DNA from: Polyangium sp. 6x1
GTDB taxonomy: Bacteria > Myxococcota_A > Polyangia > Polyangiales > Polyangiaceae
Assembly: GCF_029946515.1 (NCBI RefSeq)
Contig: NZ_JARZHH010000001.1
Location: forward strand, 186,001 to 250,000
DNA length: 64,000 bases
Direction: 5' to 3'
The notes under the pieces are model-generated. The model saw only the letters and a program-made list of their open reading frames with translations. It ran no database searches and was not told where the DNA came from. Shown here piece by piece: positions 1-8,500 of this stretch. Each line of letters opens with the position of its first letter. Within the stretch, counting starts at the first letter, position 1. A program made the translations under genes and the position numbers.

Positions 1-738
1 GCCGCCGTCGCACTTCTCCACGCCCGCGTCGTCGAACGTCATCGACGCGAGGAAGACGATGAGCTTCGAGCCCTTCCAGCCGAGGTGGTTGATGCCCGGA
101 TCGTTCGGGCAATAATAATCCTTCCCGTCTCCACACGCGAACGGCGTCTCTTGCATGAAGTAGTTGACGCAATCCTTTTTCGTGAGGTCGCCCGTGAAAT
201 CGGCGGACGTCATCTGCCCTTCGGTGACGACGAGATTGGATCCGTGGCCGCTCTGCGCGTCCCACGACGAGACCATCGACCACGACGACGGGTCTTCGCC
301 CGGCTGGTAAACGGCGAGCTGCTTGAGGCGGATGGCCTTCATGATCAAGGTCATCTCCTCGTCGAAGGGCGCGAGCGTGGTGCTCATCGTGTGCTGCTCT
401 TTCATGCAGCAATGCCCGCCCCAGGTATCCGTGCCGTCCTTGTAGGTGCACGCCGGATCGCCCGCCTCGCGATCGATGCGACGCGGCCACCACCCGGGCG
501 CGCCGACGTTGGTGAACGTCATCGTCCCACCCCGCGTCGGCGTGCTCGGCTCCGTGGGGTGCGTGCCGAGGCCTCCGCCTCCGCCTCCGCCGCCGGGGCC
601 CGCGCTCGTCGTCGTCGCCGCCGCGCCGCCGCTCCCCCCGGCCCCATCCGAGGATCCTGGGTTGTCTTGGCCTCCACCTCCGCAGGCACAGGCGAGCATC
701 ACGAGAGCAGCGGGAACGAAGAGAGAAGGGCGCCTCAT
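1..738 (-). CDS. TOS1-like (DUF2403-type) secreted lipoprotein, C-terminus outside window
   Basis: The reading frame is open from an ATG at 738 to the window edge, giving 246 residues with the 3' end missing. A short signal peptide ends in a lipobox (VMLACAC), followed by a Ser/Gly/Ala/Thr-rich linker of about 45 residues, so the protein should be an exported, lipid-anchored protein. After the linker comes FTNVGAPGWW, a Cys pair and TLAPFDEEMTLIMKAIRLKQ followed by LAVYQP. This resembles, from memory, the DUF2403 domain of fungal TOS1 cell-wall proteins (LAPLDEE...LKQFAVY). Further on, LGWKGSKLIVFLASM resembles the start of the TOS1 C-terminal domain, which is related to beta-glucan-acting proteins. 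A carbohydrate-related role is an inference; the catalytic part would lie outside the window. No clear Shine-Dalgarno is seen. Confidence 0.72.
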   Translation of the reverse strand, partial: MRRPSLFVPAALVMLACACGGGGQDNPGSSDGAGGSGGAAATTTSAGPGGGGGGGGLGTHPTEPSTPTRGGTMTFTNVGAPGWWPRRIDREAGDPACTYKDGTDTWGGHCCMKEQHTMSTTLAPFDEEMTLIMKAIRLKQLAVYQPGEDPSSWSMVSSWDAQSGHGSNLVVTEGQMTSADFTGDLTKKDCVNYFMQETPFACGDGKDYYCPNDPGINHLGWKGSKLIVFLASMTFDDAGVEKCDGG

Positions 739-823
739 CGAGCAGCAAGTGGATCGACGCTCGAAAACGGCTCACGGGGAGAGAACGATTTTCCGCAAGC
801 GCCTCGGAGGCGCATCGGGGAGA

Positions 824-1819
824 TCAGGCCCCAGGCCGTTCACCCCGGCGGTGTTCTCGCCGGTATGCGCCGGGGGCCACCCCGCCCCAGCGCTTGAAGG
901 CCCGATGAAACGACGCCTCGCTCTGGTAACCGATGCTCTCCGCGACTTCGATCAGCGCTAGCTCGCTCTCCCGAAGGACCTGGGCGGCCTTCGTCATCCG
1001 CCACCGCGCGAGGTACTCGAGCGGGGGCTCACCGACGAGCGAGCTGAAGCGCGCGGCGAAGCTCGACCTCGAGAGGGCAACGGCCGTCGCGAGACGCTCG
1101 ACGGTCCAGGGCTCGGCGGGTCTCTCGTGGATGAGGGAGAGGGCCTTGCGGATGTGCGCGTCCGCGAGCGCACACAGCCCGTGCTCGTGGCACTGGCTCG
1201 TCGCGATGTGCGCGCGGAGGGCCTGCACGAACAGGATGTCCGCGAGTCGGCTCATGATGACGGTCGCGCCGGGGCTCGACGAGACACTCTCCGCGATGAG
1301 CAGTTGCACGAGGGGCGAAAGCGAGGGGGACGTCGCGGGATCGTCCGCGGTGACGTGGATGACGCGCGGAAGCCCCTCGAACAACGGCGTGCGAGGCGCG
1401 GCGCCGAGCCGGAAGGTCCCCGCGACCAGGGTGGTGCGGGCTCCCTCCCCGCCGACCCGGATCGGCCCTACCCCGCGGGCCCGCTGACATTCCCCGTGTC
1501 CGAGCATGTGGAGCGGGCTGCCTTCCGCATCGCGCAGCGTGTGCCCTCCGCCGTGCGGAAACAGCGCCAGATCGCCTGCACACAGGACGATGGCTCCCTC
1601 GACGCCCTCGACCTCGAGGCGAGCGCTCCCACGCGCCACGATGACGATGTGCGCGCCGGGGCACGCCGGGAACTGGATTCCCCAGGGAGCGCCCAGCTCG
1701 AAGCGGCCATGCATGAGCGTCGTCAGGCGCATCGCGTCCATCACATCCGCGAGGACGTCGGTTCCCTTCTCGTCCACCGGCTCTGGACGATCGGTCAATT
1801 TTTTTGGACTGGATGCCAT
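824..1819 (-). CDS. AraC-family transcriptional regulator with N-terminal cupin
   Basis: The product has 331 residues. Residues 30-200 form a cupin-type ligand domain of the Cupin_6 kind (PGAHIVIVARGSARLEVEG, then LCAGDLALFPHGGGHTLRD). Residues 220-325 carry the two helix-turn-helix units of AraC/XylS regulators, with the signature IGYQSEASFHRAFKRWGGVAPGAYRR in the second half. It is transcribed divergently from the old yellow enzyme gene starting at 1879, with only 59 bases between the start codons. Such regulators commonly control the adjacent oxidoreductase, probably in response to an electrophile or aromatic compound; that link is inferred from position only. Confidence 0.93.
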   Translation of the reverse strand: MASSPKKLTDRPEPVDEKGTDVLADVMDAMRLTTLMHGRFELGAPWGIQFPACPGAHIVIVARGSARLEVEGVEGAIVLCAGDLALFPHGGGHTLRDAEGSPLHMLGHGECQRARGVGPIRVGGEGARTTLVAGTFRLGAAPRTPLFEGLPRVIHVTADDPATSPSLSPLVQLLIAESVSSSPGATVIMSRLADILFVQALRAHIATSQCHEHGLCALADAHIRKALSLIHERPAEPWTVERLATAVALSRSSFAARFSSLVGEPPLEYLARWRMTKAAQVLRESELALIEVAESIGYQSEASFHRAFKRWGGVAPGAYRREHRRGERPGA

Positions 1820-1878
1820 GGCACGTCCATAGGGGCCTGCGCATTTTCTGTCCAGCAGACCTCAACGAAGGAAGAACC

Positions 1879-2967
1879 ATGGCAAACGCTTCGAAGCTCC
1901 TGTCCCCCTTCCGCCTGGGCCGCCTCGAGCTGAAGAACCGGATGGTGATGGCGCCGATGACGCGCAGTCGGGCGCTCGTGGATGGCAACGTGCCGAGCCC
2001 CCTTTCGCCGACGTACTACGAGCAGCGCGCCTCGGCGGGGCTCCTCATCACCGAGGCCACCCAGGTCAGCGCCCAGGGCGTTGGGTACATCCGCACCCCC
2101 GGCATCCACTCGCCCGAGCAGGTGGCGGGCTGGAGGAAGGTGACGGACGCCGTCCATGCCTTGGGTGGGGTCATTTTCGCCCAGCTCTGGCATGTCGGGC
2201 GCGTCTCGCACCCGGACTTCCATGACGGCCAGTTGCCTGTCGCGCCCTCGGCGATCGGCTACGAAGGAGAGGTCTTCACGTGGAAGGGCAAGACGCGCAT
2301 CGTGACGCCGCGCGCGCTCGAGACCGAGGAGATTCCCGGCATCGTCGAGCAGTTCCGGCGCGGGGCGGAGAACGCCCGGGAGGCGGGCTTCGACGGCGTC
2401 GAGCTGCACGGCAGCAACGGCTACCTGCTCGACCAGTTCCTGCGGGATGGCTCGAACCAGCGCACGGACGCCTATGGCGGCAGCATCGAGAACCGGGCGC
2501 GCTTGCCGCTGGAGGTGGCCCGTGCGGCGGTGGGCGTCTGGGGCGCGGAGCGGGTGGGCTACCGGCTCTCGCCGCAACCGTTCCCCTACGCGGGCATGAC
2601 GGACTCCACCCCGGTCGAGACGTTCACGTACATCGCCCAAGAGCTCGGCCGGTTGGGACTCGGCTACCTGCATGTGACCGAGGCCGTATCAGGCAAGGGG
2701 GTGCCGAGCGCGGAGCAGCGCATCAGCCCGCTGCTGCGCAAGGCCTTCCAGGGCGCCTTCATCGTCAACGGCGGCTACGACGCGCGCGCTGGAGAGGAGG
2801 CCCTTTCCCGGGACGAGGCCGATCTCGTCGCCTACGGCGTGCCGTTCCTCGCCAATCCGGACCTCCCGGAGCGCTTCCGGCGCGAGGCCCCGCTCAACCC
2901 GCCGGACGTCGCCACCTTCTTCACAGGCGAGGAAAAGGGCTACACGGACTACCCGGCGCTCGGCTGA
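1879..2967 (+). CDS. Old yellow enzyme / alkene reductase (NADH:flavin oxidoreductase)
   Basis: This 362-residue FMN-dependent TIM-barrel enzyme should reduce activated C=C bonds or nitro groups of electrophilic xenobiotics with NAD(P)H, in the cytosol. The start MANASKLL is preceded by a GGAAG Shine-Dalgarno; an in-frame ATG at 1804 has none and would overlap the divergent promoter. Visible family marks are the N-terminal LKNRMVMAPMTRSRA, the substrate-binding His177/Asn180 pair in ELHGSNGYLLDQFL with Tyr182 nearby, and NQRTDAYGGSIENRARLPLEV-type sequence. Length is normal for the NemA/xenobiotic-reductase branch. The divergent AraC gene is the likely regulator. The assignment is firm; the physiological substrate is unknown. 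Confidence 0.95.
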   Translation: MANASKLLSPFRLGRLELKNRMVMAPMTRSRALVDGNVPSPLSPTYYEQRASAGLLITEATQVSAQGVGYIRTPGIHSPEQVAGWRKVTDAVHALGGVIFAQLWHVGRVSHPDFHDGQLPVAPSAIGYEGEVFTWKGKTRIVTPRALETEEIPGIVEQFRRGAENAREAGFDGVELHGSNGYLLDQFLRDGSNQRTDAYGGSIENRARLPLEVARAAVGVWGAERVGYRLSPQPFPYAGMTDSTPVETFTYIAQELGRLGLGYLHVTEAVSGKGVPSAEQRISPLLRKAFQGAFIVNGGYDARAGEEALSRDEADLVAYGVPFLANPDLPERFRREAPLNPPDVATFFTGEEKGYTDYPALG

Positions 2968-3006
2968 CCCGACACCGGGGCTTCAGGCGGCCATGGGTTC
3001 AGGTCG

Positions 3007-3282
3007 TCAGGGACAGGTGCGGTCGGCGGTAATCATCTGCTCGTTGCCGGCGCAATGGCTCAGGCCGGAGAGAAACGTCGGTCCCACGACGGTGAAGTTG
3101 TGTTCACAGGTGAAGTTGTAGTGCGCCCAGTTCACCGTGAAGCGCAGCCCTTGCGCATCGACCACCCCATTCTCGAGGGGGCGAGTCTCCGCGAGCGTAT
3201 CGGCCACGACCTCCTCGAGGATCGAGTGTATGCAATCGTTGCCCGTTTGCCGACGAAATCTCCAAGCCCCGATGAAGCGCAC
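3007..3282 (-). CDS. Short hypothetical protein, possibly a gene remnant
   Basis: An open frame of 91 codons starts at a GTG at 3282 and ends at 3007. It contains three cysteines and sequence such as CIHSILEEVVADTLAETRPL and WAHYNFTCEHNFTVVGP, with codon use that looks coding. The same frame stays open upstream to about 3372 without an ATG (WCDGPQARAPQGLVELVRHA), so this may be the 3' end of a longer, now truncated secreted-protein gene. It converges on the old yellow enzyme gene. I recognise no family. Confidence 0.35.
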   Translation of the reverse strand: MRFIGAWRFRRQTGNDCIHSILEEVVADTLAETRPLENGVVDAQGLRFTVNWAHYNFTCEHNFTVVGPTFLSGLSHCAGNEQMITADRTCP

Positions 3283-3454
3283 GGGGCTCGTGCTCTCGCC
3301 TGCGTGACGAACGAGCTCGACGAGCCCCTGAGGCGCTCGCGCTTGGGGTCCGTCGCACCAAACAAAAAAAAACGCAAACGCGCCCCTCCCTCCCCGTCTC
3401 TAGGGCGAGCGCCGGCGACCCGACGGTCCCGGCGACACCGTGAGGAGAACAGGG

Positions 3455-4009
3455 ATGCGCAAGCTCGTGGTTGTCATGGCGCTGCTGGCGGTGGCCGGCT
3501 GCAATTCGAACAAGGGCGAGGAGGCCGCCGCCAAGCCGGCCGGCTCGGGCGCGCCGGCGGCGAAGGGCGCGGCCGAGGCGCCGAAGGGTGAAGCCAAGGG
3601 CGAGCTCGTGGACGTGGAGCTCACCCCGATGCCCCTCAAGATCAAGGTTCGGCCGGGCGGCATGGGCGCCATGGACATGAGCCTCGACGATCAGCACAAG
3701 AGCGCCACCGTCGACATCGGCGACGGGGCCTCGCTCAACGTCAGCGAAGCCAAGGACGATTTCGCGGCCCTGAAGAAGGGCTTCGAGGGCGACACCGCGC
3801 TCTTTCCCTTCAAGAAATGGGCGAAGGAGGGCCCGAACATGGCCGTCGTTCAGTTCGAGAACGCGGGCAAGACGGGGTACATCGGCTTCGTGCTGAAGGA
3901 GATCGGCGGCAAGAAGTACGTCTGCAAGACGACCGGCATGGATGGGGTTCCCTCGACCGAGGTCGCGGAGAAGCACCTCAAAGCCTGCGAGACCCTCGCG
4001 GCCAAGTGA
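3455..4009 (+). CDS. Small secreted lipoprotein, function unknown
   Basis: The 184-residue product begins MRKLVVVMALLAVAGC, a complete lipoprotein signal with Cys16 as the lipid attachment site. An Ala/Lys/Gly-rich linker of about 40 residues follows, then a mixed alpha/beta domain with KIKVRPGGMGAMDMSLDD, DFAALKKGFEGDT and a C-terminal pair of cysteines (KKYVCKTT and LKACETLAAK) that could form a disulphide. The start at 3455 is chosen because AGGAG lies 8-12 bases upstream. It lies on the same strand as the GH5 gene 122 bases downstream but probably has its own promoter. No family recognised. Confidence 0.85.
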   Translation: MRKLVVVMALLAVAGCNSNKGEEAAAKPAGSGAPAAKGAAEAPKGEAKGELVDVELTPMPLKIKVRPGGMGAMDMSLDDQHKSATVDIGDGASLNVSEAKDDFAALKKGFEGDTALFPFKKWAKEGPNMAVVQFENAGKTGYIGFVLKEIGGKKYVCKTTGMDGVPSTEVAEKHLKACETLAAK

Positions 4010-4131
4010 GGCGGCCGCGCCCGCAGCAGGCGGGTAGCGAGAAGGGCGGCCGTGTCCTCCGAAAGGGTCGACGCGGCCGCCACCGAGCAGGCTGGGAATG
4101 CGCGGAGCCGCATCGTTCAAGGGAGCATCGA

Positions 4132-5475
4132 ATGTCATCCAAAGGGTTGTGTGCTGTTCTCGGAGGTCTCCTTCTCGCCACAGCCGCGGGGTGCGCGGCC
4201 GGCCAGGCGGGTCAAGATCCGTCGAGCGGGGGCTCGGATAGCGCAGGCGGAGCAGGCGGGGCCGGCGGCGGCGGTCCTGGGGGCGGCGGCAGCGGCGGCG
4301 GCGGCGGATCCCCGGGCCACGCGCTACCGAAGCTGCCGCTTCACACCGAGGGGCGCTGGATCCTCGACGCCTCCGGGGAACGATTCAAGTTCGCCGCGGT
4401 GAACTGGTACGGCGCCGAGGAGATGGACTACGTCCCCGCCGGCCTCGAGATCGCAGATGTCGGCGCCATCGCCGCGCGCATCCGCGCTCTCGGCTTCAAT
4501 GCCGTCCGGCTCCCGTGGTCGAACGAAATGGTCGATCTGAACCCGGTCGTCGCCGACGGGGTCGTCAGCGCCAACCCGAAGCTCGAGGGCAAGACCGCGC
4601 TCGAGGTGTTCGACGCCGTGATCGACGCGCTCGCGTATGAAGGGCTCGTGGTCATCCTCGACAACCACGTGAGCGAGGCCGACTGGTGTTGCAGCGATAC
4701 CGATCGGAATGGTCTCTGGTACACGTCGAAATACCCGGAGGCCTCGTGGCTGAAGCACTGGGAGACCCTCGCGAAGCGCTACGCGGCGCAGCCGGCGGTC
4801 GTGGCGGCGGATCTTCGGAACGAGCCGAGGCCGGTGCTCGAAGCCGGCTGCCAGGCCTGCACGCAGTGCCCCTGCGGGAGCTGCGGCTGCGTGACGCCCG
4901 TGTGGGGCGGGGGCGATCCCGCCACCGACTGGCACGGGGCGGCCACCCGCGGGGGAAACACCGTGCTGAAGCAGAACCCGAACCTGCTCATCGTCGTGGA
5001 GGGCATCAATTATGCGTCCGACGTCGGGGGGCCTTATACGTTGCCCGTCACGCTCGACGTCCCGGGTCGGGTCGTCTACTCGGCGCACGACTATGCGTGG
5101 TTTCACACGGGGCTCAGCGATTATCAGCAGCTCAAGACGGACCTCGGCAACAAGTGGGGGTATATCCTCACGCAGGGGCAGCCCTTCACCGCGCCCGTGC
5201 TCGTCGGCGAGTTCGGCACCTGCCACAGCGGGGCCACATGCGTGAGCGACGCGACGGGGCAAGGGTTCTGGTTCTCGGCGTTCCGAACGTATCTGAGTGA
5301 GGCGGACATCGACTGGGTGTACTGGGCGCTGAACGGGACGCAGGCGCGCGGCACCGGCCGGGTCTTCGGCGCGGAGGAGACCTACGGTATCCTGGACACG
5401 AAATGGGAGGCTCCGGCGTCGGAGCCGCTGCTCTCGTCGCTGCAAGCGCTCCAGGCGGTGACGCAGAAGCCCTAG
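4132..5475 (+). CDS. GH5-family glycoside hydrolase (cellulase-like) lipoprotein
   Basis: The 447-residue protein has a lipoprotein signal (LLLATAAGC, Cys21), then a Ser/Gly-rich linker of some 40 residues, so the enzyme should be displayed outside the inner membrane or on the cell surface. The catalytic domain begins near residue 70 (FAAVNWYGAEE) and shows the family 5 retaining-hydrolase pair: acid/base Glu231 in DLRNEPRP and nucleophile Glu360 in VLVGEFGTC. An insertion at about 240-255 carries six cysteines (CQACTQCPCGSCGC), unusual for GH5 and probably a disulphide-stabilised loop. A GGGAG lies 8 bases before the ATG. Likely substrate is a beta-1,4-glucan or mannan. Confidence 0.93.
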   Translation: MSSKGLCAVLGGLLLATAAGCAAGQAGQDPSSGGSDSAGGAGGAGGGGPGGGGSGGGGGSPGHALPKLPLHTEGRWILDASGERFKFAAVNWYGAEEMDYVPAGLEIADVGAIAARIRALGFNAVRLPWSNEMVDLNPVVADGVVSANPKLEGKTALEVFDAVIDALAYEGLVVILDNHVSEADWCCSDTDRNGLWYTSKYPEASWLKHWETLAKRYAAQPAVVAADLRNEPRPVLEAGCQACTQCPCGSCGCVTPVWGGGDPATDWHGAATRGGNTVLKQNPNLLIVVEGINYASDVGGPYTLPVTLDVPGRVVYSAHDYAWFHTGLSDYQQLKTDLGNKWGYILTQGQPFTAPVLVGEFGTCHSGATCVSDATGQGFWFSAFRTYLSEADIDWVYWALNGTQARGTGRVFGAEETYGILDTKWEAPASEPLLSSLQALQAVTQKP

Positions 5476-5501
5476 CTGCACCGCGAGCTCCTCCTCGGCA
5501 C

Positions 5502-8500
5502 CTACCGGCCGAGCTTCAGGCAAGTCCGCAGGCCGTCGCGGAGATTGGCGCGCGTCTGGATGCGGCTCAGATCGACCCCGAGGGAGATCATGGCGCGGGC
5601 CACGGCGGGCTGGATGCCCGTGATGACGCTCTTCGCCCCGAGGAGCCGCACGGCGCCGATGATGCGCACGATGTGCTCGGCCGTCCCTGGATCCATGTCG
5701 ACGACGCCCGTGAGATCGATGATCGCGAACTTCGTTTGCGTCTCGACGATACGCGCGAGGAGGTTTTGCGTGATGATGGAGGAGCGCTCCTCGTCGATGA
5801 CGCCCACGATCGGAATGGTGAGGACCCCGTCCCACACCTCGAGGATCGGCGTGGACAGGACCCGGATGAGCTCTTTTTGCTGCGCGATGAGCGCCTGCTT
5901 CTGGGAGAGCTCGAGCTCCTGCTGGCGCTGCTGCTCGGCGCTGAGCGCCAGGATCCGCGCGTTGGCTTGCTCGATCTCCAGCGTCCTCGCGCGCACGTTC
6001 TCTTCGAGGCTCGAATAGAGCAGCGCATTCTCGATGGAAATGGCGACCTGCGCCGACAGGAGCCGGAGCATCTCCATTCGATCCGGCGTGAACACGCCGG
6101 CCGCGAGCTCGTTTTCCAGGTACACGACGCCGACGAGCCGCCCCTGCCGGAGAATGGGCGCCGCCAGGAGCGATCGGAGCTCTGCTTTTTCGAGATAGGG
6201 GTCGTCCGCGAAGGGGCTGTTCTTCGCCCCCTCGTGGAGCACGACGCTCTCCGCCGTCCTCGCCACGTATTTCACCACGCTGCTGGCCAGATCCCGGCGC
6301 GACTCCAGGGCCGAAGGCGGGAGCACGCGGATGTCTGCCCGATCGACATGGCCCTCGGCCCGGATCACGAGCCGCTCGTTTTCCCGCAGGATCACGCACC
6401 CCTTCCTCGCGCCCGTGCTCTCGAGGATGACGTGCATCAGCTTCTGGAGGAGCCGCGGGAACAGGATCTCGCCCGAGATCGCCTGCGAGGCCTTGACGAC
6501 GACGCCGAGGTCGAGCTCGCGCGCGGCATAGTTCCCGTCCGGCGCGCGCTCGACGCGTCCGAGCCCCGTTTCTGGCCGGAGCACGTGCGAGAATTCCCTT
6601 TCGAGGCGCTCCATGACGCGGACGGCGCCCCACCGAGCGTAGGCCCGATGCGCCTCGACGAGATAGGCACGCGCGAGGAAGGACCTGCCGAGGTCGAGGT
6701 AATGACGGGCGCAGAGCTCGTTGCCGAGCGCCTCGTCATGGGCGAATCCCCCTTCTCGGGCGGCGGTGATCGCCTGGTCGTACAGGGAGCCCGCGCGTTC
6801 GGAGGACTCGATCCGGGCGAGCTCGGCCTGGAGCAAAAAGCGGCGGTGGCGCAGGCTCTCCGGGTTGAGCTCGGCCCAGACGTCCATCCTGCGCGCGCAA
6901 TCGTGGAGCCTCGCGAGGTACAGCTCTCGAACGTCCGGCGGCACGGTCGCGGAGGCTCGCGCGAAGGCCACGCCGCCATAAAAATAGAAACACGGAGTCG
7001 CGTGCCAGGCCGGGAGCATCACGTCGCCCGCGGGGTCCGTCGTTCCCCACATCTCCGCGACCTCTTCGTAGGCGCCCTTGAAGACACCGCCGATGACGTC
7101 GTACACGTTCGCGAAATAGAGCGACGCCGTATTGTTGATCTTCCGCGCATCCGCCTTGATGACGTCGATGTCGACCCAGGCGACGCGTGACGAAGCGTCC
7201 GCGTCCGCGGGCCGGCTCAGATCCTCGCAAACTTCGGCGATGGCGCTGACCATCCAGGTCATCGCGTTGAATTTGTCGAGCTTGCAGAGCGGCTGGTACT
7301 GCCGTGCCTCTTCGAGGATCTCCTGGAGGTGCCGCCCCTGGAGGAGGCTGTTCGTGCTCGCATTGGCGGTGTTGTAAAAGGCCCAGATGTATTGACCCGT
7401 CTCGACGCCGGTGTGCATTCCTCGGCGCAGCGTCGCCTTGTAGGTCGAATAGCCTTCCTTCCAGTGCTGGACCCACGCCGCCCACATGTTGGCCAGCATC
7501 GCCTCGGATTTTTTGTCCGGGTGCACCTCGTTCAGGCGGACCGCCGCGCGGCCGAACTCGTACCCCTTTTCGATATCCATGCTGGCGCACAGCACGGTCC
7601 CGAAGTTCATGTACGCGAAGATCGAGTTCTTGGAGATGCCGTGGGTCAGCGTGTTTTGCAGCATCTTCATGATCGTGATCGCCAGGTTGTTCGTGCCGAG
7701 CTGGTAGCAGGGCGTGAACATTTCCTGCAGGAGGTCCTGCAGCGCGGCGATCTCCGGATCGTTTTGCGGGGGCAGGTCGATGAGCGAGGCGACAGGTCGA
7801 TCGCCGATCATGGCGAACGTCCGCGCGCGCTCGGCGGCGAGCGCATCTGCGTCCGGGAAGGGCGGCAAATCGATCCCGAACGCTCGCAGCGCGGCGAGCC
7901 CTTCGTCCAGGGCCGCGAGCAGATCGTTTTTCAGGATCTGCACGTTCATGATCAGGCGCCGAACCTCCGTCTGGTGCAGGCGTCCTTTTGCTTCCTTGAA
8001 GCAAACGGCGAGGGTCGCGAGCGCGTCGTCGTGCCGCTCGCAAAGGGACTCGAGCGCGCCCTTTTTCGTGTGATAGGCGAACGTCAGCTCGTACTCCGAG
8101 CTCCACGCGTCCCGGGGGAGCATGGCCGAGCCGTGTTCGAGATACTTGAGGGCCGCGGAAAACGCGCCCGAATCCTCGGCGCGCGCGGCGACCCTCAAAT
8201 TGAGTTGCGCGGACGCGAGCCGCGCATCCGGCGCCGTGATCAAGTCCCCCGCGTTGTTCAGGTGGTTGACGATATCGAAGAGGTCCTGTCCCTTGTCGGG
8301 ATCGAGCTTGAGCAGGAGGATCTCTCCGATCCGGTAATGGTACGCCGCTCGGTCCGCCGCTGGGATCAAGGAATAGGCGGCCTCCTGGATCTTGTCGTGC
8401 GCGAAGCGGAGCTGCGGGCCCGCCGTCACGATCAAGCCCTCGCTGATGGCTTCCTCCAAGCTCGCGTACGTCTCGTCCGGAGGGGACGCGCTGATGGCGT

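Noticed and set aside
3364-3372. Run of nine A residues, considered as a terminator U-tract or slippage site
   Set aside because: No hairpin precedes it on either strand and it is not inside a supported gene.
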